8,137 bases of DNA from an uncultured Cocleimonas sp. (lineage in GTDB: Bacteria > Pseudomonadota > Gammaproteobacteria > Thiotrichales > Thiotrichaceae): NCBI GenBank assembly GCA_937974135.1, contig CALJIH010000098.1, positions 1-8,137 of the forward strand. The letters are read 5' to 3'. A program made the position numbers and the translations under genes. Under the pieces are notes generated by a model. The model was not told the origin of the DNA, ran no database searches, and saw only the letters and a list, made by a program, of their open reading frames with translations. Positions 1 through 5,772 of this stretch are shown piece after piece (within the stretch, counting starts at the first letter, position 1; each line of letters begins with the position of its first letter).

Positions 1-71
1 TATAAACACTTAATATGAGAAATAAGTCCTTAAAACTTGAAGAAAATATAAATTAATTTATTCTCTATCTT

Positions 72-638
72 ATGAGTAATCGTATCGATAATTTTAATCA
101 AGCACTATTGGCGCTAATGCCAAGACTAAAGCGTTACTCAAAAGTATTGGCGATAACCCCTGAAAGTAGTGATGATTTATTACAAGCGACCTTAGAACGA
201 GCGTTAAAGAAACAGCAACAATGGCAACAAGACACTCATCTTGATCGCTGGTTATTTACGATTATGAGCTCAATTTGGAAGAACGAAATACGTTCTCGAG
301 TGGTTCGTCAAGGCAATGGCTTAAGTGAAGACGTCGATCTTTTATGGGATTCATCTAACGAAAATAAACGAGATCGGACTTTTTTGTACGAACAGGTGTT
401 TAAAGAAGTAATGACACTGCCAGAAAATCAACGCGAAGCCATTGTGTTGGTTTATGTAGAAGGTATCAAATACCAGGAAGCAGCGGATGTTTTAGATATT
501 CCGTTGGGTACATTAATGAGTAGACTCGCTCGTGCCAGAGTAGCATTAGCAGAAACTTTTAATGAAAAACAAAATAACAGTACAACAGTGACTGAAAATA
601 ATTCAGCTGTTATACAAATGAAAGAGAGAAGAGGTTAG
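72..638 (+). CDS. ECF-type RNA polymerase sigma factor (RpoE-like)
   Basis: This is a 188-residue sigma-70 family factor of the extracytoplasmic-function type. It would direct RNA polymerase to a small set of promoters once its anti-sigma factor releases it. The N-terminal half (about residues 8-78) looks like sigma region 2, with DDLLQATLERAL at 34-45 and the LDRWLFTIMSSIW helix at 57-69. The C-terminal half (about 105-160) is region 4: LPENQREAIVLVYVEG followed by the helix-turn-helix YQEAADVLDIPLGTLMSRLARAR. Regions 1 and 3 are absent, as expected for ECF factors. A polar tail of about 28 residues follows region 4. The gene for a membrane anti-sigma factor starts 9 bases after the stop, which supports the assignment. 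No convincing Shine-Dalgarno site precedes the ATG. A TTGAAG box (37-42) and TATTCT (59-64), 16 bases apart, would place transcription start almost on the ATG, so a leaderless mRNA is possible but unproven. The target regulon cannot be read from the sequence. Confidence 0.93.
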   Translation: MSNRIDNFNQALLALMPRLKRYSKVLAITPESSDDLLQATLERALKKQQQWQQDTHLDRWLFTIMSSIWKNEIRSRVVRQGNGLSEDVDLLWDSSNENKRDRTFLYEQVFKEVMTLPENQREAIVLVYVEGIKYQEAADVLDIPLGTLMSRLARARVALAETFNEKQNNSTTVTENNSAVIQMKERRG

Positions 639-647
639 AAGTAACCC

Positions 648-1397
648 ATGGATAATTTGCACCCACAAGCTGAATTGCTCCTCGCTTACGTTGATAAACA
701 ACTTAGTGATAAGGAAATTTTAGAGGCTGAGGCTTTAGTTGCTAAAGATCCTGAAGCAGCCGCTTTTGTAAAAACCTTAGGCGTGAGTGAACTACCATTC
801 GCTGAATCTTTTGATTTCTTATTAGAAGATGAAAGTAACTCGACACCCATCAACATCAAAAGTAAGCGCTCATGGCAGATACCAGCTTCTATGGCTGCTT
901 CATTATTGTTAGGTTTGGTGGTTGGTTACGGTATATTTTCAAATAAAACCAATAACCCTGATCACATGACGGCAAATTGGATTACAGAAGTTGCTAACTA
1001 TCAGCTTTTGTATGTGCGTGAAACAGTAACGCCTGCGCCAAAATTAAACAATCAGCAACAAGTGGCGTTACAAGAAAAACTTAGTAAAGCCCTGAACGGT
1101 GGCTTACATATTCCTGATTTAAGTAAACAAAAGCTGGATTTCAGACGTGGTCAGTTATTAGATATTAATGGGCAACCATTAGTGCAACTAGCCTATCTCC
1201 CTGATGATGGTTTACCTGTAGCCCTGTGTGTTTTACGCAATGATGCTGAAGATTCATTACCAAAATCGGGTGAGTCCCGCGGACTGTCCTATATCGAATG
1301 GTCAAAAAATGGGTTGAGCTACGTTCTTATTGGCAAAACAGATATGAAGTTACTTGAATCTGCTGCATTATCGGCGTTGAATCAAAGTGCTATTTAA
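648..1397 (+). CDS. Membrane-anchored anti-sigma factor
   Basis: This 249-residue protein most likely holds the ECF sigma factor encoded just upstream inactive at the inner membrane. The N-terminal cytoplasmic part (about 1-76) has the helical pattern LLLAYVDKQLSDKEILEAEALV seen at the start of anti-sigma domains. It contains no cysteine, so it is not a zinc-binding (HxxxCxxC) type. One membrane segment lies at about 78-97 (PASMAASLLLGLVVGYGIF), leaving a periplasmic sensor domain of about 150 residues that carries the only cysteine (C194). The C-terminus, with YIEWSKNGLSYVLIGKTD at 215-232, resembles the end of RsiW-like anti-sigma factors. The 9-base gap to the sigma gene implies one transcript and probably coupled translation, as the region before the ATG has only a weak ribosome site. 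Function rests on context plus topology. The signal it senses is unknown. Confidence 0.82.
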   Translation: MDNLHPQAELLLAYVDKQLSDKEILEAEALVAKDPEAAAFVKTLGVSELPFAESFDFLLEDESNSTPINIKSKRSWQIPASMAASLLLGLVVGYGIFSNKTNNPDHMTANWITEVANYQLLYVRETVTPAPKLNNQQQVALQEKLSKALNGGLHIPDLSKQKLDFRRGQLLDINGQPLVQLAYLPDDGLPVALCVLRNDAEDSLPKSGESRGLSYIEWSKNGLSYVLIGKTDMKLLESAALSALNQSAI

Positions 1398-1490
1398 TTA
1401 GCATTTTTTATTTTTGGCATTATCAGCATATTTTAATGCTTGAAATGGCAAACGACTGATCATCAAATAATAATAAAAATTAAAACAGCA

Positions 1491-1511
1491 CAAAAGTAGG
1501 GGGGTGTCTTT
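1491..1511 (+). repeat. Dispersed 21-bp G-run repeat, copy 1
   Basis: The core GTAGGGGGGTGTCTTT is preceded by CAAAA. All 21 bases are identical to the copy at 7497-7517 and most match the copy at 5736-5757. It lies 93 bases after the stop of the anti-sigma gene, on the same strand. Similarity to the 7497 copy continues loosely to the right, with AAATCTA in both. Confidence 0.85.
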
Positions 1512-1540
1512 TTAAAATCTATTAAGGGATTTTTAGAATA

Positions 1541-1567
1541 TAAAAAGGGGCCAGAATAAACTGGCCC
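1541..1567 (-). terminator. Rho-independent terminator for leftward transcription
   Basis: Read on the minus strand, a 7-bp GC-rich stem GGGCCAG / CTGGCCC with a 6-base loop is followed by one C and then TTTTT. It has no T-run in the plus direction. It therefore should end transcripts coming leftward from the exosortase H operon, although it lies about 330 bases beyond the last stop codon of that operon. Confidence 0.72.
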
Positions 1568-1631
1568 AAGGAAGGAAGTCTGTATTGAAAAGTAAAACCT
1601 ACTTTTCTTTTTTATAAAATTTCTAAAAGAG

Positions 1632-1645
1632 CGAAATTAATTTCG
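1632..1645. promoter_or_regulatory. Perfect 14-bp palindrome
   Basis: CGAAATTAATTTCG equals its own reverse complement. It could be a dimeric-regulator site, but no promoter next to it is convincing, and in AT-rich DNA a palindrome of this kind can arise by chance. Confidence 0.3.
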
Positions 1646-1893
1646 ACAACCAATAGTAACAACGGAGACTTAAAAAAATGTTTGGAGATTTTTTTGAAAA
1701 GCAAAAAAAGTGAGAGAAATAAATTATTTTTTTAAGTTCTGTTAATCTAAGTAACGGATCGATGTCTGTAATAGATGCAGTATGAGTAATCTTTGTAAAA
1801 AAAATAAAGAAAAAATTTAATCTGAATTAACCTAGAAGCAGATACAGAAGGGTTTAAGGTGTTTGGAAGTAAAAAAGTAGGATTAGCAAATTT

Positions 1894-2508
1894 TTAAGAT
1901 TTTTTGGTTTTTGCAAATTTTGGCGCTAGTTTAATTAAGTGATTCTGATACATAGCAAACCACAGTAAAATAGGTGCAATGGCTGGAAGGATCAAATAGC
2001 CTAATTGATACCCCAAGGCAATCAATTCTCTTATAAAGGGTGTTGTGCCAAGCGTTTCAGCTACTCCCATACCAAGCTTGAAAGTCAATGTCTGTAGGGT
2101 GTCGAAAGTCACCCCCCAGACTTGCACCAGCAATAAAATCAGAACACCTATGTAGAGATTTTGCAATTTATTGCCTAATTTGTCGGGTGTTGCCAGTAAC
2201 ATGGCAATGAACAAAGCAATACCATAGCCATACTTCATCGCATTAATCGCGAATACTAACTGACCATTATTTACGTCATTACTTTTTTCAGCGGCAAAGG
2301 GTGTCACTATGTGTAATACACGTTCGTACACATCAACATCTACGACAGTTTGACTGACCAATATGGTTAAAACAGCTTTAGCGAGTACTGACACGAGATA
2401 CAGAATGATGGGTGTAATGAAATACCAAACAACAAAAGTAATGGGCAACCAAATGAGGATTTTTAATAAAAATCCTTTAACTGACATCATTTCATTGTTG
2501 TTAGACAT
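1894..2508 (-). CDS. Exosortase H-associated membrane protein
   Basis: This is a 204-residue hydrophobic protein with about five predicted membrane segments, at roughly 13-32, 33-53, 94-108, 116-135 and 165-187, and a basic C-terminal tail (KFAKTKKS). It has no recognisable catalytic motif. It starts 12 bases after the stop of the exosortase H gene, so the two form an operon. Multi-pass proteins of about this size, encoded directly after xrtH, are known from other genomes and are annotated as exosortase H-associated. The name here rests on that neighbourhood and on length and topology, not on a motif. Its role is unknown; a helper for substrate recruitment or enzyme assembly in the inner membrane is a reasonable guess. 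Only a weak ribosome site is visible before the ATG, consistent with translational coupling to xrtH. A leftward terminator lies about 330 bases beyond its end. Confidence 0.72.
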   Translation of the reverse strand: MSNNNEMMSVKGFLLKILIWLPITFVVWYFITPIILYLVSVLAKAVLTILVSQTVVDVDVYERVLHIVTPFAAEKSNDVNNGQLVFAINAMKYGYGIALFIAMLLATPDKLGNKLQNLYIGVLILLLVQVWGVTFDTLQTLTFKLGMGVAETLGTTPFIRELIALGYQLGYLILPAIAPILLWFAMYQNHLIKLAPKFAKTKKS

Positions 2509-2520
2509 TTAAGCAACAAC

Positions 2521-3024
2521 CTAAGCTGCTTGGGCTTCAATATCAGAGTCATCCACTTCGGGAAGCATTCTAACCCAGATAATAAATACAATTAGTGCAT
2601 CAAGAATAATCAAGGCTTGCCATAAATATAGATGAGCCCACTCGAACCACTCTTTATCCCATTGCAATAGATAAAATAGACTGATTATTCTAACGATATT
2701 GAGTGCTTGAATCGCTAAAAAACCAAGCAGCAAACCATATAGTTTTTGTTTCCACGTTGCAGGAAAAGCTACAATCGCTGCGGTCAAACAAATCATCGCT
2801 TCAATGCCATTACACCCCGGTTGGATAGAAACCGCTGTGCCGTTTTGGATGTTTTGTAAAATAATGCCGTGTGATTGCACTGCTGGATCGAATAATTGGG
2901 TTATCCACGCACTAACAGATGCAATTAAGGCGGTAAAAGGCAATACAAAATATTCACGCACGGGCCCTAAAAGCTCCAGGGTAAACAGAACAACCAGTAC
3001 TAAAATAAACCACGAGATACGCAT
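2521..3024 (-). CDS. xrtH: Exosortase H (IPTLxxWG-CTERM sorting enzyme)
   Basis: Exosortases are inner-membrane cysteine transpeptidase-like enzymes. They process proteins carrying a short C-terminal motif, a membrane helix and a basic tail; the H type handles IPTLxxWG-type signals. The three conserved residues are visible: Cys71 in QPGCNGIEA, Arg112 in ALNIVRI and His131 in EWAHLYLWQ, each next to a hydrophobic segment. The chosen start gives 167 residues, a normal length for this small exosortase type. The frame is open to an ATG at 3069, but that start is unlikely. The ATG at 3024 has GGGAGAG just before it, and an extended -10 box (3055-3063) places transcription start downstream of 3069. 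The associated membrane protein follows 12 bases downstream. No protein with an IPTL-type C-terminus is encoded here. Subtype H is called from length and partner; membership of the exosortase family is much surer than the letter. Confidence 0.87.
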   Translation of the reverse strand: MRISWFILVLVVLFTLELLGPVREYFVLPFTALIASVSAWITQLFDPAVQSHGIILQNIQNGTAVSIQPGCNGIEAMICLTAAIVAFPATWKQKLYGLLLGFLAIQALNIVRIISLFYLLQWDKEWFEWAHLYLWQALIILDALIVFIIWVRMLPEVDDSDIEAQAA

Positions 3025-3033
3025 AACTCTCCC
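3025..3033 (-). promoter_or_regulatory. Ribosome binding site that fixes the xrtH start
   Basis: On the minus strand GGGAGAGTT lies immediately before the ATG at 3024. The upstream in-frame ATG codons (3069 and 3039) have no such site, so this favours the 167-residue protein. Confidence 0.7.
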
Positions 3034-3054
3034 AAACATTTGTATTTCAATTGA

Positions 3055-3063
3055 AGTATAGCA
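3055..3063 (-). promoter_or_regulatory. Extended -10 promoter of xrtH
   Basis: TGCTATACT on the minus strand is a TGn extended -10 element with a near-consensus TATACT hexamer. No good -35 box is seen, which is usual for this class. Transcription would start near 3048, giving a leader of about 24 bases before the ATG at 3024. Confidence 0.55.
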
Positions 3064-3163
3064 CCACATTTAAATTGCGATGTTGAAATCATTTTAAATG
3101 TTTTATTCAATTATTGTAAGAAAAACAGAACAAGTTAGTTTTTTTAGCTTCTCAAAGTATTGA

Positions 3164-3212
3164 TAGTGAGCGTGTCGAAGTACGCCTCCCTACTTTTTTA
3201 GTGAGCTTATCG
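3164..3212. repeat. REP-like tandem half-sites
   Basis: TAGTGAGCGTGTCG (3164-3177) and TAGTGAGCTTATCG (3199-3212) match at 12 of 14 positions and lie 35 bases apart in the same orientation. The first resembles the TGAGC-TTGTCGAAG type of palindromic repeat that is common in proteobacterial intergenic DNA. A minus-strand copy of the G-run repeat (3182-3197) sits between them. Confidence 0.45.
3182..3197 (-). repeat. Degenerate minus-strand copy of the G-run repeat
   Basis: On the minus strand this reads AAAAGTAGGGAGGCGT. It matches the other copies (AAAAGTAGGGGGGTGT) at 14 of 16 positions, including the GTAG head. It diverges afterwards, running into ACTTCGACACGCTCA instead of CTTT. Confidence 0.5.
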
Positions 3213-3306
3213 GTTTAATAGCAAAAAACGAATAACTCAGCCGAGTAAAGCGATACAAGCACTTTAGCTAGCTCTTTGAGTGAGATGGATGCCGATAATT
3301 AATTGC

Positions 3307-3333
3307 TTGCATGACGTTTTTAAGGCCTATAAT
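3307..3333 (+). promoter_or_regulatory. Promoter of the hydrolase-OsmC gene
   Basis: A perfect TATAAT -10 box lies at 3328-3333. The best upstream box is TTGCAT (3307-3312), with a short 15-base spacer, so the -35 position is uncertain. Transcription would start near 3340, about 80 bases before the ATG. Confidence 0.5.
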
Positions 3334-3418
3334 CATTCTACTGACTCTATTTATACAGTTGGTGCGTAATTGAAAACAACTATTTACAAAAAATAACCCA
3401 GCTTACGAAGGATGATTC

Positions 3419-4669
3419 ATGGCCCGTACAAAAGTAGAATTTAAAAACAAAAAAGGTGAAACACTAGCAGGTTTATTAGAAACCCCAGAAACCGATGAAG
3501 CAACTTTAAGCTTTGCCATTTTTGCGCATTGTTTTACTTGCAGTAAAGATGTCGCAGCGGCATCGCGAATCAGTCGATCTCTATCAAAAAAAGGGATTGC
3601 GGTGTTCCGTTTTGATTTTACAGGCTTGGGTAATAGTGACGGAGATTTTGCCAATACTAATTTTTCATCAAATGTGGATGATTTAATCGCTGCAGCAACA
3701 ATGCTCGAAGAAAATTATCAAGCACCGAGTCTATTGATTGGTCATAGTTTGGGTGGAGCAGCAGTATTAACGGCAGCTCATCATTTACCTAAAGTAAAAG
3801 CTATTTCTACTATAGGTTCCCCAGCAACGGCGGATCATGTTCAACATTTATTTCTAAGTGCAGTGCCTGAATTAGAAGAGAAAGGCGAGGCACGCGTAAG
3901 AATTGGTATTCGCGAATTTAATATCAAAAAACAATTACTGGATGATTTAAATAAAAACACCTCACCGAAACACATTGGTAATCTAAAACGTCCATTATTA
4001 ATATTTCATTCGCCTGTTGATACTATTGTATCCGTTGATGAGGCTGCAAAAATATATAAAAGTGCCAAACACCCCAAAAGTTTTGTTTCTTTAGATGACG
4101 CAGATCACCTTTTGAGTAATCGGGATGATTCTGAATATGTAGGGGCCACCTTAGCCGCATGGGCACAACGATATATTGGTATTAATCCAGCGAAATTAGA
4201 AGATTCGGGCGCTTATTCTGCAAATATAAATACTAGTAAAACTAGCGACCAATCTTCAAAACCACGTCCAGATGTGAATGGCAGTGAAGTGGTAGTGACT
4301 GAGTTAGATAAAAAATTCCTACGCGGTTTATTCACTAAAGATCACGATGTGATTAGTGATGAGCCGATCAATTATGGTGGAGAAAATCTTGGTCCATCGC
4401 CCTATAACTTATTGCTCATGAGTATTGGTTCATGTACATCAATGACCTTGCGCATGTACGCCAACCGCAAGAAATGGCCAGTAGATGATATTAATGTGCG
4501 CCTAGTGTATGAACGTTTAGAAAAAGAAGAACGTATTACCCGGCATCTAAGTTTTAAGGGTGATCTTACGGATGAGCAGAAGACTCGTTTAGTCGAAATT
4601 GCGGATCGTTGTCCTGTACATAGAACCATAGAAAATCATCCAGTGATTAGCTCTGAGCTAGAATCATAA
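3419..4669 (+). CDS. Bifunctional alpha/beta hydrolase - OsmC family protein
   Basis: This is a 416-residue two-domain protein. Residues about 1-255 form an alpha/beta hydrolase: the oxyanion-side HCFTC motif at 37-41, the nucleophile elbow GHSLGG with Ser110, Asp201 in HSPVDTIV and His230 in DDADH make a plausible catalytic triad. A polar linker (about 256-290, rich in S, T, K and N) leads to an OsmC-like domain (about 291-416). That domain has the two redox cysteines of the family, Cys339 in SIGSCTS and Cys398 in DRCPVHRT, and the conserved stretch EPINYGGENLGPSPYNLLL. OsmC/Ohr proteins reduce organic hydroperoxides with a cysteine pair; the natural substrate of the fused hydrolase is not known. 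The fusion is a known architecture, and the length fits it. A good ribosome site, GAAGGA, lies 6 bases before the ATG. The protein has no signal peptide and should be cytoplasmic. The SDR gene follows 86 bases downstream. Confidence 0.92.
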   Translation: MARTKVEFKNKKGETLAGLLETPETDEATLSFAIFAHCFTCSKDVAAASRISRSLSKKGIAVFRFDFTGLGNSDGDFANTNFSSNVDDLIAAATMLEENYQAPSLLIGHSLGGAAVLTAAHHLPKVKAISTIGSPATADHVQHLFLSAVPELEEKGEARVRIGIREFNIKKQLLDDLNKNTSPKHIGNLKRPLLIFHSPVDTIVSVDEAAKIYKSAKHPKSFVSLDDADHLLSNRDDSEYVGATLAAWAQRYIGINPAKLEDSGAYSANINTSKTSDQSSKPRPDVNGSEVVVTELDKKFLRGLFTKDHDVISDEPINYGGENLGPSPYNLLLMSIGSCTSMTLRMYANRKKWPVDDINVRLVYERLEKEERITRHLSFKGDLTDEQKTRLVEIADRCPVHRTIENHPVISSELES

Positions 4670-4723
4670 TTCACTAGCTTAGCTTAAGTATATTTAACAG
4701 CAATTTCACATCCATTACGCCAT

Positions 4724-4750
4724 AATCTAAGCATTAATATTGCTTAGGTT
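4724..4750 (+). promoter_or_regulatory. Hairpin over the ribosome-site region of the SDR gene
   Basis: AATCTAAGCA and TGCTTAGGTT pair over 10 bp (one G-U) around a 7-base loop. The 3' arm contains the only Shine-Dalgarno-like stretch (TTAGG) before the ATG at 4756 and is followed by TTTTGC. It could mask the ribosome site or act as a weak terminator of the hydrolase transcript. The sequence alone does not decide. Confidence 0.4.
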
Positions 4751-4755
4751 TTGCT

Positions 4756-5703
4756 ATGTATCAACAACGTTATCTCATCACAGGTGGTTCAGGTTTCATT
4801 GGAACAGCTTTAATCAAAGAATTATTAATCGAAAACCATGATGTCACGGTATTAACTCGCAGCGAAGTAAAAACAGCGCAATATTTTGAATCCATAATAG
4901 CCAATGAGCGCGAGGATTATCAAAGCAAAACTAGAGTCACAACAATCAATTCTTTGGATAATCTGAACCCCGAAAAATCCTTCGACATCGTCATCAATTT
5001 GGCGGGCCAAGGCATTGCCGATAAGCGTTGGAGTGATGCCGTTAAACAACAACTAATCGACAGTCGAATAAATACCACTAAAGCCCTACATGAATACCTA
5101 AAAGATGTATTAGTTAAACCTGATGTGTTTATTAGCGGTTCTGCCCTTGGCTATTACGGTTTAACAGAGTCAGATGAGGAAATTAACGAGGATGGCACCA
5201 CAGATAACAGCTTTTCAAGTCGGCTTTGCCAGCAATGGGAGGCAGAAGCCAAAAAGATTGAAGCATTAGGTATTCGAACTTGTTATCTGCGCACAGGCAT
5301 CGTGCTGGGTAAAAACGGTGGTGCTTTAGCTAAAATGTTGCCTCCTTTCAAAATGGGTTTAGGCGGACCAATTGGTGATGGCAAGCAATGGATGTCATGG
5401 ATTCATATGGACGACATTATAGGCATGATACGTCTTGCCATCGATAATGAATCCGTCAAAGGCGCTATCAATGGCACAGCACCGAATCCTGTGACGAATA
5501 AACAATTCTCTAAAACTTTAGGCAAAGTCCTCAAGCGACCCGCGATATTCCCAATGCCAGCGTTTGTGGTTAAATTATTATTTGGTCAAATGGGCGAAGA
5601 ATTGTTGCTAGCAGGTCAGCGTATAGTACCAAATAAAATAACGCAAGCAGGGTATGAATTTGTTTATCCTAAATTAGAAGATGCGCTTAGAGACGCTGTT
5701 TAG
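4756..5703 (+). CDS. TIGR01777-family SDR oxidoreductase (YfcH-like)
   Basis: This 315-residue protein is an extended short-chain dehydrogenase/reductase of the epimerase-like group. The nucleotide-binding loop TGGSGFIG (9-16) is followed by NLAG (81-84), which marks the Rossmann fold. The stretch SGSALGYYG (127-135) and the signature GKQWMSWIHMDD (209-220) are typical of the TIGR01777 group that includes E. coli YfcH. The C-terminal part, from about 240 (NGTAPNPVTNKQF) to the end, matches the small extra domain (DUF1731-like) of this family. Length is normal for the family and there is no signal peptide, so the protein should be cytoplasmic. The substrate is unknown for the whole family. It may be cotranscribed with the hydrolase-OsmC gene 86 bases upstream, although a hairpin lies between them. 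It converges on the Tat thioredoxin-like gene. Confidence 0.9.
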   Translation: MYQQRYLITGGSGFIGTALIKELLIENHDVTVLTRSEVKTAQYFESIIANEREDYQSKTRVTTINSLDNLNPEKSFDIVINLAGQGIADKRWSDAVKQQLIDSRINTTKALHEYLKDVLVKPDVFISGSALGYYGLTESDEEINEDGTTDNSFSSRLCQQWEAEAKKIEALGIRTCYLRTGIVLGKNGGALAKMLPPFKMGLGGPIGDGKQWMSWIHMDDIIGMIRLAIDNESVKGAINGTAPNPVTNKQFSKTLGKVLKRPAIFPMPAFVVKLLFGQMGEELLLAGQRIVPNKITQAGYEFVYPKLEDALRDAV

Positions 5704-5735
5704 TTTTTATAAACGTAGTAAAAGTGTAAAACTGA

Positions 5736-5757
5736 CAAAAACTATGGGGGTGTCTTT
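5736..5757 (+). repeat. Dispersed G-run repeat, copy 2
   Basis: The sequence GGGGGTGTCTTT, preceded by CAAAAACTAT, aligns with the copies at 1491 and 7497 but lacks the intact GTAG (ATG in its place) and one G. It lies 33 bases after the SDR stop codon, in the 56-base gap between convergent genes. Confidence 0.7.
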
Positions 5758-5772
5758 TCTTAAGACATTTTT
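5751..5772 (+). terminator. Possible terminator of the SDR gene built from the repeat
   Basis: TGTCTT (5751-5756) and AAGACA (5762-5767) form a 6-bp stem with a 5-base loop, followed by TTTTT on the plus strand. The stem is weak, although the five Gs before it could extend it by G-U pairing with the T-run. The 3' arm and the T-run lie inside the last codons of the convergent minus-strand gene. Confidence 0.4.

Larger units (their letters stand above)
1398..1893. other. AT-rich intergenic region with repeat, terminator and palindrome
   Basis: This gap of about 0.5 kb lies between the anti-sigma gene and the 3' end of the leftward exosortase pair. It holds a dispersed repeat copy (1491-1511), a strong leftward terminator hairpin (1541-1567), a purine-rich AAGGAAGG stretch (1568-1575), a weak AT-rich hairpin GAAAAGTA/TACTTTTC (1587-1607) followed by six Ts, and a perfect 14-bp palindrome (1632-1645). 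No reading frame of protein-like length is present on either strand. The rest is low-complexity A/T sequence with no recognisable gene. Confidence 0.75.
3025..3418. other. Divergent regulatory region between xrtH and the hydrolase gene
   Basis: The region carries the leftward xrtH promoter at one end and the rightward hydrolase promoter and ribosome site at the other. Between them lie REP-like sequences (about 3164-3212). The stretch 3213-3300 has only short palindromic scraps (AGCTAGCT, ACTCAGCCGAGT) and no open frame of note. Confidence 0.6.

Noticed and set aside
1424..1441. AGCAT/ATGCT hairpin after the anti-sigma gene as a terminator
   Set aside because: The stem is only 5 bp, and no T-run follows it.
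1678..1713. Short frame MFGDFFEKQKK in the AT-rich gap
   Set aside because: It has only 11 codons, with a distant ribosome-like site (GGAG) in low-complexity A/T sequence.
2105..2117. Minus-strand GGGGGGTGACTTT, a 12 of 13 match to the repeat core
   Set aside because: It lies in frame inside the exosortase-associated protein gene (codons for W131-G-V-T) and lacks the GTAG head. A coding coincidence is more likely.
2804..3061. Plus-strand open frame of 85 codons opposite xrtH
   Set aside because: It lies antisense within a well-supported exosortase gene, and its Cys/Arg/Thr-rich sequence looks like a coding shadow. No ribosome site was seen.
3403..3654. Minus-strand open frame opposite the hydrolase start
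   Set aside because: It is a shadow of the alpha/beta hydrolase gene and covers that gene's own ribosome site. It has no family resemblance.
4402..4629. Minus-strand frame opposite the OsmC domain
   Set aside because: It is antisense to conserved OsmC coding sequence, and its composition is typical of a shadow frame.
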